From the NCBI GenBank assembly GCA_963812075.1, contig CAWETN010000007.1, forward strand, positions 1 to 64,000: 64,000 nt of DNA, written 5' to 3'. A model generated the notes under the pieces. The model saw nothing but the letters and a program-made list of their open reading frames with translations. It was not told where the DNA came from and ran no database searches. Position numbers and translations under genes: made by a program. Of the stretch, positions 47,187-55,764 are shown one piece after another; the stretch's first letter is position 1, and each line of letters begins with the position of its first letter. This DNA comes from JAMXLO01 sp963812075 (lineage in GTDB: Bacteria > Pseudomonadota > Alphaproteobacteria > Acetobacterales > Acetobacteraceae).

Positions 47187-47864
47187 GTGTCGCCGGAACT
47201 GGTCATCTTCGACTGCGACGGGGTGCTGATCGACAGCGAGGCGATCGCCTGCCGCGCCGACGCCGCCTGCCTTGCCGAGATTGGCGTGGTGCTGTCGGTG
47301 GAGGAGATCCTCGACCGCTATCTCGGCATCAGCGCCGCGGAGATGTGCGCCGACATCGAGGCGCGGCACCGGGTCAGATTGCCGGAGGACTTCGGCGAAA
47401 CGATGCGGCGGCGGGTCGCCGCTGCCTTCGAGACCGAGCTGCTGCCGATGGCCGGTGTGGCGGAGGCGCTCGCGGCGATGCCGCAGCGGCGCTGCGTCGC
47501 CTCCAGCAGCGCACCACAGCGACTGCGTCACTCGCTGTCGCTGACCGGGCTGCTGCATTGGTTCGAACCGCACGTGTTCAGCGCCACCCAGGTGGCGCGC
47601 GGCAAGCCAGCGCCCGACCTGTTCCTGTTCGCTGCTGCGTCGATGCAGGTCGCACCGTCATCCTGCGTGGTGATCGAAGACAGCGTGCCCGGCGTGCAGG
47701 CCGCGGTCGCGGCCGGGATGCGTGTCATTGGCTTCATCGGCGGCAGCCATTGCCGGCCTGAACATGCGGAGCGCCTGCGCACCGCCGGCGCGGTCGCTGT
47801 CATCGCCTCGATGCAGCAGCTTCCCGATTGCGTGTGGGACCTCAGTCGGCCGGCCTGCTATTGA
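47187..47864 (+). CDS. HAD-superfamily phosphatase/phosphoglucomutase-like
   Basis: A 225-residue HAD hydrolase, subfamily IA. Motif I is VIFDCDGVLIDSEAIA with the nucleophilic Asp, motif II CVASSSAPQRLRHSL, and motif III/IV GKPAPDLFLF then CVVIEDSVPGVQAAVAAGM. The helical cap follows motif I. Candidates include 2-deoxyglucose-6-phosphatase or beta-phosphoglucomutase-like enzymes. It starts with GTG at 47187, and its end overlaps the convergent bfr gene by 23 bases. Confidence 0.82.
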   Translation: MSPELVIFDCDGVLIDSEAIACRADAACLAEIGVVLSVEEILDRYLGISAAEMCADIEARHRVRLPEDFGETMRRRVAAAFETELLPMAGVAEALAAMPQRRCVASSSAPQRLRHSLSLTGLLHWFEPHVFSATQVARGKPAPDLFLFAAASMQVAPSSCVVIEDSVPGVQAAVAAGMRVIGFIGGSHCRPEHAERLRTAGAVAVIASMQQLPDCVWDLSRPACY

Positions 47865-48318
47865 GCTGCATCCAGTTCTCCACCCCGATACGGCGGATCA
47901 GTTCGAACTGCGTTTCGATGAAGTCGATGTGCTCCTCTTCGTTGCGTAGAATGTGCGACAGCAGGTCGCGGCTGACGAAGTCCTGGACGCTCTCGCAGTA
48001 GGGGATCGCCTCGCGCAGGTCGGTGACCGCTTTCTCTTCCAGCGTCAGGTCGCAGCGCAGGACCTCTTCCGGCGTCTGGCCGATCAGCAGCGCGTTGAGC
48101 CGCTGCAGGTTCGGCAGCCCCTCGAGGAACAGGATCCGTTTGACCAGCGAATCGGCATGTTGCATCTCATCGATGGATTCCTGGTATTCGTGCTTCCCGA
48201 ACCTGGTGACGCCCCAGTTGTCCAGCATCCGCGCATGCAGGAAGTACTGATTGATTGCCGTGAGCTCGTTGGTCAGCACGGTGTTCAGGTAGTCGAGGAC
48301 CTTCGGATCGACCTTCAT
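47842..48318 (-). CDS. bfr: Bacterioferritin
   Basis: A 158-residue iron-storage protein forming 24-mers. The ferroxidase ligands are Glu in TNELTAINQYFLHAR, Glu and His in IDEMQHADSL, Glu in YCESVQDF and Glu-His in RNEEEHIDFIE. The haem-binding Met lies in DEMQHAD. The ATG at 48318 follows CAGGAG. bfd lies 59 bases upstream on the same strand, so the pair is probably one iron-responsive unit. Confidence 0.95.
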   Translation of the reverse strand: MKVDPKVLDYLNTVLTNELTAINQYFLHARMLDNWGVTRFGKHEYQESIDEMQHADSLVKRILFLEGLPNLQRLNALLIGQTPEEVLRCDLTLEEKAVTDLREAIPYCESVQDFVSRDLLSHILRNEEEHIDFIETQFELIRRIGVENWMQLNSRPAD

Positions 48319-48377
48319 GCGGACTCCTGCGCCGGTTCGGGGTTCCGAATACCATCGTCGCCGGGGCGATCGGATCG

Positions 48378-48575
48378 CTAGTCGGCCGCCAGCATCTCCA
48401 CCACGCGGTCGTTCGCCGCAACGTCGTCAAGCACCCGCCGCACGGTCCGCGAGCACGTGCCGCACTGCGCGGTGCAGCCGCACGCCGCGTAGACCTCGCT
48501 CGGACGGCAGGCGCCGGCAAGGGCAGCGGCACGGACATGACTGTCGGTCAGGCCGTTGCAAAGGCAGACGTACAC
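48378..48575 (-). CDS. bfd: Bacterioferritin-associated ferredoxin
   Basis: A 65-residue Bfd, which binds a [2Fe-2S] cluster and reduces bacterioferritin to release iron. Four cluster cysteines are seen in VCLCNGLTD (two) and CGCTAQCGTC. The GTG at 48575 gives the usual family length; longer frames add unlike sequence. It precedes bfr. A candidate Fur-type operator lies about 50 bases upstream. Confidence 0.88.
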   Translation of the reverse strand: MYVCLCNGLTDSHVRAAALAGACRPSEVYAACGCTAQCGTCSRTVRRVLDDVAANDRVVEMLAAD

Positions 48576-48625
48576 CGGGAGCTCTCGCGAGGGGTTTGCT
48601 GGCAAGCCTTGTAACCCGGAGTGAG

Positions 48626-48647
48626 TGCATTTGCAACTCATTCGCAG
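48626..48647 (-). promoter_or_regulatory. Candidate Fur-family operator upstream of bfd
   Basis: Read on the minus strand the segment is CTGCGAATGAGTTGCAAATG. It resembles the GCGAATGATT/TGCAAATG half-site pattern of proteobacterial Fur boxes and lies about 50 bases before the bfd start. The match is by eye and no binding data exist, but location and target genes fit iron control. Confidence 0.45.
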
Positions 48648-48729
48648 TTAGCGGTTCGCTTTTTTCCCGAACGGGATTGGAATGCCGCCCAGCGCTCCAT
48701 AGCATGCTGGCCGAGGCACGGGGGGGACC

Positions 48730-49932
48730 ATGCGCATCACGAAGATAGAGGACCTGCACTGCAACGCGGGCTGGCGCGACTTCTCGTTCGTCAAGATCAG
48801 CACCGACGAAGGCCTTGTCGGCTGGTCCGAGTTCATGGAATCGTACGGCTCGGCCGGCCTCGCCGGCGTGATCCGCAAGCTCAGCGAGAAGCTGATTGGC
48901 TGGGATCCGCGGCCGGTGGAGAAGATCACCGCCTATCTGCACGGCGTGACGCGCCAGTCGGTCGGCGGTATCGCGCAGCAGGCGATCGCCGCGATCGAGA
49001 ACGCGCTGGTCGATCTGAAGGCGAAGGCTCTCGGCATCCCGGTGTACGAGATGCTGGGCGGCCCGGTGCGCGACAGGCTGCAACTCTACTGGTCGCACTG
49101 CGGCACCTGGCGGATCAGCCACGCGCACCGCATCAAGCAGTGGACCGGCTTCGATCCGATCCGCTCGCTCGACGACGTGGAGCGCGCCGGCGCGGAGGTG
49201 GCGGCGCGCGGCTTCAAGGGCCTGAAGACCAACATCTTCCGCTTCGACGGGCCGGAACCCTACGTGCACATGCCAGGCTTCAACGGCCCCGGCTGGCCGG
49301 AGTTGAACATCAACCGAGACCTGGTCGATGGGCTGGTGGCGCAGATGACGGCGTTCCGCAACGGCGCGGGACCGCAGGTGGGGCTGCATCTCGACTTGAA
49401 CTTCAACTTCAAAACTGAGGGCTACATAAGGCTGGCGCAGGCGCTCGAACCGTTCGACCTGGTGTGGCTGGAGATCGACAGCTACGACCCGGCCGCGCTG
49501 GCGACGATCCGCCGCTCGGCGCGCACGCGGGTCGCATCGCTGGAGTCACTGCACGGACGGCGGCAGTTCCGGCCGTTCTTCGAGCAGCAGTCGGTCGATG
49601 TGGCGATCATCGACGTGGCGTGGAACGGCATCCTGGAATCAATGAAGATCGCGTCGATGGCGGATGCCTACGAGGTCAACGTGGCGCCGCACAACTTCAA
49701 CGGCCATATCGGCTCGCTGATGAGCGCACATATGTGCGCCGCCATCCCCAACTTCCGGGTGATGGAGATCGACATCGAGGACGTCCCCTGGAAGGACGAA
49801 CTCGTCTCACCGGTGCCGAAGATCGAGGGTGGCATGTTCGTGCTGCCGACCGGACCGGGCTGGGGCGTGGAGGTGAACGAAGAGGTGATTCGTGCCCATC
49901 CGCCCGAGCCGATGGGGCGGTGGGAGCGCTAG
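48730..49932 (+). CDS. Mandelate racemase/muconate lactonizing enzyme family dehydratase
   Basis: A 400-residue enolase-superfamily enzyme (MR/MLE group, like galactonate or other sugar-acid dehydratases). The N-terminal capping domain has GWRDFSFVKISTDEG. The barrel carries metal ligands in GLHLDLNFNFKTEGY (Asp), VWLEIDSYDP (Glu) and ASLESLHGRRQF (Glu), and acid-base residues such as His in NVAPHNFNGHIG. The ATG at 48730 follows GGGGGGACC. It is probably part of acid-sugar breakdown; the true substrate is not deducible. Confidence 0.85.
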   Translation: MRITKIEDLHCNAGWRDFSFVKISTDEGLVGWSEFMESYGSAGLAGVIRKLSEKLIGWDPRPVEKITAYLHGVTRQSVGGIAQQAIAAIENALVDLKAKALGIPVYEMLGGPVRDRLQLYWSHCGTWRISHAHRIKQWTGFDPIRSLDDVERAGAEVAARGFKGLKTNIFRFDGPEPYVHMPGFNGPGWPELNINRDLVDGLVAQMTAFRNGAGPQVGLHLDLNFNFKTEGYIRLAQALEPFDLVWLEIDSYDPAALATIRRSARTRVASLESLHGRRQFRPFFEQQSVDVAIIDVAWNGILESMKIASMADAYEVNVAPHNFNGHIGSLMSAHMCAAIPNFRVMEIDIEDVPWKDELVSPVPKIEGGMFVLPTGPGWGVEVNEEVIRAHPPEPMGRWER

Positions 49933-50017
49933 CGGCGACAGCAGCGCATCGTCTTTGTTGACCGGTTGTGATCGTTGCGGGAGTTCTGCCGCAACGATCA
50001 AATAGGGTAGGCAGACC

Positions 50018-50656
50018 ATGCCGCAGCCCGCAAGCACGGTAACGCCGAGGATCGAGCGCCGATTGGCGGCGATCATGGCCGCGGACATCGCCGGCTACAG
50101 CCGGCTCATGGGCGTGGACGAGATCGGCACGCTGAGCGCGCTGAAGGCGCACCGCCACGAGCGCATCGATCCGGCCATCGCCCGCCATCACGGTCGCATC
50201 GTCAAGACCACCGGCGACGGGCTGCTGGTAGAGTTTGCCAGCATTGTGGACGCCGTGGCCTACGGCGCGGCGATCCAGCGGGGGATGCTGGCGTTCAATG
50301 CCGGCGTCCACGCGGACCGGCAGATCGTCGTGCGCATCGGCATCAATGTCGGCGACATCATCATCGACGGTGACGACATTTTTGGCGACGGGGTGAACGT
50401 CGCTGCCCGGCTGGAGGCATTGTGCGAGCCCGGTGGCCTCTGCATCTCGCGCTCCGCCAACGAACAGGTACGCGACAAGCTGTCGCTGGGCTTCGCCGAT
50501 CTGGGCGAGCAGACGGTGAAGAACATCGCGCGCGCCGTCGGCGTGTTCGGGCCGGCGGCGAAGGACATCGCGGCGATACTCGAAGAGGCATTGCCGCAAC
50601 CTGCGCTGCCCGATCAAACAAACCCGCCGATGCATAGGAGGCGCCATACCGGTTGA
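50018..50656 (+). CDS. Class III adenylate cyclase domain, ends at an in-frame stop
   Basis: The first 212 codons form a class III nucleotidyl cyclase. RLAAIMAADIAGYSRLMGVDE holds the first metal Asp, and KTTGDGLLVEFAS the second. The DGVNVAARLEALCEPGG loop has the Asn-Arg transition-state motif. A TGA at 50654 interrupts the frame just before a membrane helix that the same frame continues into. In this common architecture the cyclase is fused to a helix, a FlgO-like domain and TPRs, so the stop is unexpected. The domain alone might still make cAMP. Confidence 0.7.
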   Translation: MPQPASTVTPRIERRLAAIMAADIAGYSRLMGVDEIGTLSALKAHRHERIDPAIARHHGRIVKTTGDGLLVEFASIVDAVAYGAAIQRGMLAFNAGVHADRQIVVRIGINVGDIIIDGDDIFGDGVNVAARLEALCEPGGLCISRSANEQVRDKLSLGFADLGEQTVKNIARAVGVFGPAAKDIAAILEEALPQPALPDQTNPPMHRRRHTG

Positions 50657-51966
50657 AAGTTGGCCGCCGGCGCAATGGTCCTGGCGGCGATCCTGGCGGT
50701 CGGCGGCTGGTGGGCATCGCGCGACAAGGGTGCGGCGCCGGCCAATGCAATGCTGACACCGGCCGCGCCGCACCCCTACTCGGCGCAGGACCGGCGGATG
50801 TCGGTGATAGTGCTGCCGTTCGAGAACACCAGTGGCGACTCCACGCAAGACGGCCTCGCCGCTGAAATCACTCGCGATCTGACGGAGGCCCTCGGCAGGG
50901 CGGGCGACGTCCCGGTCGTTCCTCTGATGACCGCTGCGGCCTACCGCGGCAAGACGACGGACCTGCGCGCAAGCGGACGCGACCACGATGTGCACTTCGC
51001 ACTCACTGGAAATGCCCGCAGTCAGGACGGGCGCCTTATCGTATCGGCGAGCATCTACGAAACCGTTGGACTTCGTCGGGCGTGGGGTGGGCGGTTCGAG
51101 CGCACGGATGGCTCGGGCGCTTTGCATGCCATCGTCCAGGTCCGCTACGAGAACTTTTGGCAGACGGCAATCGACGAGGAATCCGCGCCCTGCGTGACCG
51201 CCCAAACAATCTAGACGTGCGTGACCATGACGGCGACGCTGACGACCCGGCTCTCGGTCAACACCAAGGAGAACTTCCTGGTGCGGATCGGCCTGATCGA
51301 ACGGGCATTGAAGATCAATCCCAACTACCCCGTGGGACTTGAGCGCGAGGTACGCTACCGCGCCCGGCTTGTTGCTCAAGCTCCTGCCCGAGTCAGCAAC
51401 TCCTGCCTGAGTCAGCGATCTCACTGCGCGCCAAGGCGGCCGTGCTACGCGCGCAAGGCAACTGGGACGAGGCCGAGGCCGTGCAGCGCAAGGCGCTCGA
51501 GAAGCAGCCGCACGAGAGCAACCGCCATACAGAAATGGGCCTCATTCAGATGGCCCTCGGTAAGCACCCGGACGCGCTGGAAAGTTTTGCCAAAGCCCGG
51601 CAATTCGCTGGCGGCAGCGACCCCTCCTATTGGATCGACGCCAATCGCGCGCTCGCTCTGATTGCGAACGACAAATGCACTGAGGCGATGAACACGGCGC
51701 AGCAGGCGAAGAGGGCCTACCCGCCGGAAGGCGGCTTCGGCGAGGAATCAGCCTGGCTGGCGCTGATCGCTGCCCAGAGCCTCTGCGGCCAGATGGCCAA
51801 GGCGCGGGACGATCTGCGGGACTTTCTTGCCCAGCCGCCGAGCCTGCGCAACCTGACCGAGGTCGGGAAAGTCGCCGCCCTCGCCGCCAACCCGAAACTG
51901 ATCGATGGCCTGCGCAGCGCAGGGAATAAGGGCGGTGATGGCGACGTGACTACGGGTGCGCGCTGA
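50657..51966 (+). pseudogene. Membrane helix, FlgO-like and TPR portion of the interrupted cyclase gene
   Basis: Downstream of the TGA the same frame gives KLAAGAMVLAAILAVGGWW, a membrane span, then MSVIVLPFENTSGDSTQDGL, the usual linker of adenylate cyclase-TPR proteins. From about 51200 the frame breaks repeatedly: IRALRDRPNNLDVRDH, IERALKINPNYPVGLEREV and AQGNWDEAEAVQRKALEKQP lie in different frames. It ends at a TGA at 51966. The whole 1949-base span matches one full-length gene, so this is either decayed or error-ridden. It overlaps the convergent membrane gene by 17 bases. Confidence 0.6.
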
Positions 51967-52390
51967 CCAGTGCGCGCGGCATCAGCAGCGGCAGGATCAG
52001 GCCGACGCCCAGGCCCCAGGAGCCGTTGATCAGCAGCGACCGGGCGATCGGCCAGGCCTGCCAGCCGTTGGCGATCGGCGCGTGCTTGATCGCTGCCACG
52101 ACGAACATGCCAACCAGCGCGGCGATGATTCCCAAGATCAGGCCGCAGACCCACAGCGGCAGGGTTAACCGCGGCGCAAGCAGCCCGAATACAGCGCCGT
52201 AGAGCCCACCCCAGAAGCAGAGATTGGCAATCCACGGTACCCCGAGCGGCGGCACCGGCGACGTCCGGAACGGCGCCAGCGGGGCGAGCCCCAGCGCGTG
52301 CAGCACGGCGACCATGCCCTGATGAAATGTCAGTACCGCGATCGCCGCGGCAACGAACCCGAGAAACGCCCGCATCCCCGCTGATGGCAT
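51950..52390 (-). CDS. Small polytopic membrane protein
   Basis: A 146-residue protein with four or so membrane helices (AFLGFVAAAIAVLTFHQGM, VPWIANLCFWGGLYGAVFG, LWVCGLILGIIAALVGMFV and SWGLGVGLILPLLM). The ATG at 52390 follows GGGAGGAAAG. No family motif is recognised; it resembles the hypothetical 'HQGM' membrane proteins of alphaproteobacteria. It precedes no obvious partner and is convergent with the damaged cyclase. Confidence 0.65.
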   Translation of the reverse strand: MPSAGMRAFLGFVAAAIAVLTFHQGMVAVLHALGLAPLAPFRTSPVPPLGVPWIANLCFWGGLYGAVFGLLAPRLTLPLWVCGLILGIIAALVGMFVVAAIKHAPIANGWQAWPIARSLLINGSWGLGVGLILPLLMPRALVSAHP

Positions 52391-52447
52391 TGCTTTCCTC
52401 CCTTGGCCCCAACGTGCCGCAACCATCTGGTAGCGGTCTCCGATCCG

Positions 52448-53176
52448 TCAATCCGGTGCCGGCAGGGCGCCGGTCTGCTCGTCCTTCAGCCCGATGCCGG
52501 TGAGGCGAAGGCGCCGCATCTCGCGGATCAGCCATAGCAGCTTGTCGGCGGCGGTCGCCGGCGCCAGGCCGCCGGGCCGGATGTTCGATATGCAGTTCCG
52601 TTCGGCATCGGAGCGGCCACGCCGCGGGCGCCAAGTGAGATAGACGCCCAGGCTGTCCGCCGCCGACAGGCCCGGGCGCTCGCCGATCAGCACGGCCACC
52701 GCCTCGGCGCCCATCGCCTCGCCGATGTCGTCGCCTAGCGCGACGCGGCCCTGTTCGGCCACCACGATCGGGGCAACCGTGCCCGGCGCGCCCGGGACCA
52801 GCTGTCGCAACAGCGCCACCGAATGCCGCTGCACCGCGATGGCCGACAGCCCGTCACACACCACGAACAGCAGCGCGCCCGGGATGACCGGGATTGCGGT
52901 GCGGTCGCGCAGCCGCCGTCCCAGGTCGGGCCGCAGCAGATACGTGCGACGGTCAGGCGCCTCGCTATGCACCGGCAGGCTGGCCAGCCCCGCTACGCTC
53001 AATTCCGCGCGCAATGCCGCGACGTCGAGCACGGCATGCACCGCATCGCGCGCCGCGGCGTGGTCGGCCTGGAACGCGAGATGCGCTGCCGTCGGCAGAC
53101 CGTTGCCTGCACGGCCCAGCGCCACGCGCGCCGGCGTGAAGTGCCGGAGGTCGGCCCATCGTGCGGCAGGCTGCAT
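52448..53176 (-). CDS. eutC: Ethanolamine ammonia-lyase light chain
   Basis: A 242-residue small subunit of the adenosylcobalamin-dependent lyase that splits ethanolamine into acetaldehyde and ammonia. Typical sequence is LRHFTPARVALGRAGNGLPT, LLRPDLGRRLRDRTA, VFVVCDGLSAIAVQRH-like (LLFVVCDGLSAIAVQRHSV), LIGERPGLSAADSLGVYLTW, and NCISNIRPGGL. The ATG at 53176 or a GTG three bases before it fits; a TTG at 53203 has a better ribosome-binding site. It follows eutB after an unusually long 160-base gap. Confidence 0.88.
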   Translation of the reverse strand: MQPAARWADLRHFTPARVALGRAGNGLPTAAHLAFQADHAAARDAVHAVLDVAALRAELSVAGLASLPVHSEAPDRRTYLLRPDLGRRLRDRTAIPVIPGALLFVVCDGLSAIAVQRHSVALLRQLVPGAPGTVAPIVVAEQGRVALGDDIGEAMGAEAVAVLIGERPGLSAADSLGVYLTWRPRRGRSDAERNCISNIRPGGLAPATAADKLLWLIREMRRLRLTGIGLKDEQTGALPAPD

Positions 53177-53336
53177 CACTTGCTGTCGAGTGGTCTCGCG
53201 CAACCGCTCCGCCTTCCTAGATGCCCCGCATTATGCAGGGCAGGACATTTGCGATGAAGCCACTCGCCGCCGGCGACCGCGGTCCGCCGGACCCGCACGC
53301 GCCGAGCAACCCGCCGGTGGCGCCCACGCCGCCCGC

Positions 53337-54719
53337 CTACGCGCCTCGCTGATCGAGGCCAATCAGGGCCGGTGACAAGGCTTCCGGAATCTGCTCCGGC
53401 ACCTCCACCCCGGCGATCCCCATGCGGGCGAGCCAGGCATCGAATTCCGGCGCGGGACGCAGTCCGAGCGCGGCGCGCAGGTAGAGCGCGTCGTGGAAGG
53501 ACGTGCTCTGGTATGACAGCATGATATCGTCCGCGCCCGGCACGCCCATGATGTAGGTCACGCCGGCCACGCCCAGCAGCGTCAGCAGCGCATCCATGTC
53601 GTCCTGGTCGGCCTCGGCGTGGTTGGTGTAGCAGACGTCCACCCCCATCGGCAGGCCGAGCAGCTTGCCGCAGAAGTGGTCCTCCAGCCCGGCGCGGGTG
53701 ATCTGCTTGCCGTCGTACAGGTATTCCGGCCCGATGAAGCCGACCACGCTGTTCACCAGCAAGGGTGAGAAGGCGCGTGCCACCGCATAGGCGCGCGCCT
53801 CGATGGTCTGCTGATCGACGCCGTGATGCGCTTCGGCCGACAGCGCGCTGCCCTGGCCGGTCTCGAAATACATCACGTTGTCGCCGAGTGTGCCGCGCCG
53901 CAGCGCCAGCGCCGCCTCGCGCGCCTCGCGCAGCAGCGCCAGAGATACGCCGAAGCTGGAATTCGCCGCCTCGGTGCCGCCGATCGACTGGAACACGAGG
54001 TCGAGCGGGGCGCCGCGCTCGATCGCGCGCAGGCTGGTCGTGACGTGCGCCAGCACGCAGGTCTGCGTCGGGATGGCGTAGCGCTCGCGCACCTCGTCGA
54101 GCATGGCGAGAAGCGTGCAGGCGGCGTCCACGCTGTCGGTCGCCGGGTTCACGCCGATCACCGCGTCGCCGGCGCCGAGCAGCAGCCCGTCGAGCGTGGA
54201 GGCTGCAACGCCGCGCGGATCATCGGTCGGGTGGTTCGGCTGCAGCCGCACCGAGAGGCGTCCTGGCAACCCGATCGTGTTGCGGAAACGCGTCACGACG
54301 TGGCACTTCGCGGCGACCGCGACCAGGTCCTGCAGCCGCATCAGCTTGCTGACGGCAGCGGCCATTTCGGGCGTCAGACCAGGGCGCAGCGCCGCCAGCA
54401 CGTCCGGCTCCGCCGCCAGCAGGAACTCACGGAACGCCCCCACGGTGAGCGAGGACACTGCGGCGAAGGCCGCCGCGTCGTGGCCATCGGCGATCAACCG
54501 CGTGATCTCGTCCGTTTCGTACGGCACGACCGGCTCGGCCAGCAGGGTCGCCAGTGGTAGGTCGGCCAGCGCCATCTGGGCGGCGACCCTCTCGGCGGCG
54601 GTGCTGGCTGCCAGTCCGGCCAGCGCATCGCCGGAACGGAACGGCGTCGCCCGCGCCAGCAGCGTGCGCAGGTCGTCAAAGACATGGCGTGTGCCGGCGA
54701 GCGTGTGGGCGTAGGTCAT
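53337..54719 (-). CDS. eutB: Ethanolamine ammonia-lyase heavy chain
   Basis: A 460-residue catalytic subunit of ethanolamine ammonia-lyase. Family stretches are FRNTIGLPGRLSVRLQPNHP, DAVIGVNPATDSVD, LDLVFQSIGGTEAANSSFGV, NVMYFETGQGSALSAEAHHG and MGVDVCYTNHAEADQDDMD. The substrate- and B12-binding residues occur in these. The ATG at 54719 follows GGAGAAAG. No microcompartment, EutA or permease genes are present here, so the enzyme acts without a shell, as in other short eutBC clusters. Confidence 0.92.
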   Translation of the reverse strand: MTYAHTLAGTRHVFDDLRTLLARATPFRSGDALAGLAASTAAERVAAQMALADLPLATLLAEPVVPYETDEITRLIADGHDAAAFAAVSSLTVGAFREFLLAAEPDVLAALRPGLTPEMAAAVSKLMRLQDLVAVAAKCHVVTRFRNTIGLPGRLSVRLQPNHPTDDPRGVAASTLDGLLLGAGDAVIGVNPATDSVDAACTLLAMLDEVRERYAIPTQTCVLAHVTTSLRAIERGAPLDLVFQSIGGTEAANSSFGVSLALLREAREAALALRRGTLGDNVMYFETGQGSALSAEAHHGVDQQTIEARAYAVARAFSPLLVNSVVGFIGPEYLYDGKQITRAGLEDHFCGKLLGLPMGVDVCYTNHAEADQDDMDALLTLLGVAGVTYIMGVPGADDIMLSYQSTSFHDALYLRAALGLRPAPEFDAWLARMGIAGVEVPEQIPEALSPALIGLDQRGA

Positions 54720-54844
54720 TCTGGCTTTCTCCGACATCCTGCGCCCGTCCGGGCCGCGTCGGAAGATGCCTGCACTGTGAGGTCACTCACTGCCGCCGCC
54801 ACGGGGGCGCGGCAGAGTGGCAACCACAGGCGCAGGAGGGTTCC

Positions 54845-55048
54845 ATGGCCGTGTCCGCAGTCACCGATCCTCTGGCCGGCGCCCGCCCGAAGGCGCGGCG
54901 GGAAGTGCGACCGACGTCGCCTTCGCGCCTGTGGCCGGCGCTGCTCGCCAGGTGGACCGAGCGGCTCGACCGACGGATCGATGCGGACCTGCGGTGGCTC
55001 GACCACACGGGCGCGCTGGAGGATTGCCGGCGGGTGTCGCGCAGCTGA
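54845..55048 (+). CDS. Small basic hypothetical protein
   Basis: A 67-residue protein from the ATG at 54845, preceded by a good ribosome-binding site (GCAGGAGGG). The N-terminal third is rich in Ala, Pro and Arg. The rest is charged and helical (LLARWTERLDRRIDADLRW, then LDHTGALEDCRRVSRS). No known family. It is divergent from eutB and upstream of rplK, where nusG would normally be. Confidence 0.45.
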   Translation: MAVSAVTDPLAGARPKARREVRPTSPSRLWPALLARWTERLDRRIDADLRWLDHTGALEDCRRVSRS

Positions 55049-55326
55049 GCGGCCGAACCGGATCCGATCCGGCTGATTTTGCTTTTAGTCAGGTGAACCG
55101 GGGACGGCTGGGAGACCCGCCGGGCGTGGCGTTTGCCGGCGGAGAACCATGCGACCGGTCCGAGCGATTGCCGTGGCAGGCTGGCGCGCGACCCTGGACT
55201 TTCTCGCCCTGGTCCGCTAAACGCCCCCGCTCCATCGGAACGCGGGAGGCTGTCCCACCGCCGGTTGCGCGGGAAAGACGCCGTTTGCACCGCGGTCCCC
55301 GGGACCACAGCACGAGGACCAGGGAT
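55049..55326 (+). promoter_or_regulatory. rplK leader region
   Basis: 278 bases without a convincing gene. It probably holds the promoter and the untranslated leader of the rplK-rplA operon. A short palindrome GGTCCCCGGGACC (55294-55306) lies 20 bases before the rplK start and could be part of an L1-binding leader hairpin; that is a guess. secE and nusG, the usual neighbours here, are absent. Confidence 0.35.
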
Positions 55327-55761
55327 ATGGCAAAGAAGATCGCCGGCTACATCAAGCTGCAAATTCCGGCCGGCAAGGCGAACCCGTCGCCACCAGTCGG
55401 CCCCGCGCTGGGCCAGCGCGGGCTCAACATCATGCAGTTCTGCAAGGACTTCAACGCCGCGACGCAGAACATGGAGCCCGGGATGCCGGTGCCCGTGGTG
55501 ATCACCGCCTTCGCCGACCGCACCTTCAGCTTCATCACCAAGACGCCGCCGAATACCTATTTCCTGATGAAGGCGGCGAAGATCGACAAGGGCAGCCAGA
55601 CGGTGGGCAAGAGCGCGCCGGTCGGGCGGCTGACCATGTCGCAGTTGCGCGAGATCGCCGAGCAGAAGATGAAGGACATGAACGCCAACGACGTGGACGG
55701 GGCGGTGCGGATGCTGATGGGCTCCGCTCGCTCGATGGGCATCACGGTGGTGGAGGGCTGA
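55327..55761 (+). CDS. rplK: 50S ribosomal protein L11
   Basis: A 144-residue L11, which binds the GTPase-associated region of 23S rRNA. The start is AKKIAGYIKLQIPAGKANPS, then PPVGPALGQRGLNIMQFCKD. The C-terminal rRNA-binding domain has MSQLREIAEQKMKDMNAND. The ATG at 55327 follows ACCAGGGAT. It is followed by rplA after three bases. Confidence 0.96.
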   Translation: MAKKIAGYIKLQIPAGKANPSPPVGPALGQRGLNIMQFCKDFNAATQNMEPGMPVPVVITAFADRTFSFITKTPPNTYFLMKAAKIDKGSQTVGKSAPVGRLTMSQLREIAEQKMKDMNANDVDGAVRMLMGSARSMGITVVEG

Positions 55762-55764
55762 GCC

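Noticed and set aside
53221..53352. Short Pro-rich open frame in the eutC-eutB gap
   Set aside because: About 40 codons, antisense to the operon, no ribosome-binding site or conserved motif; the long gap itself is more notable.
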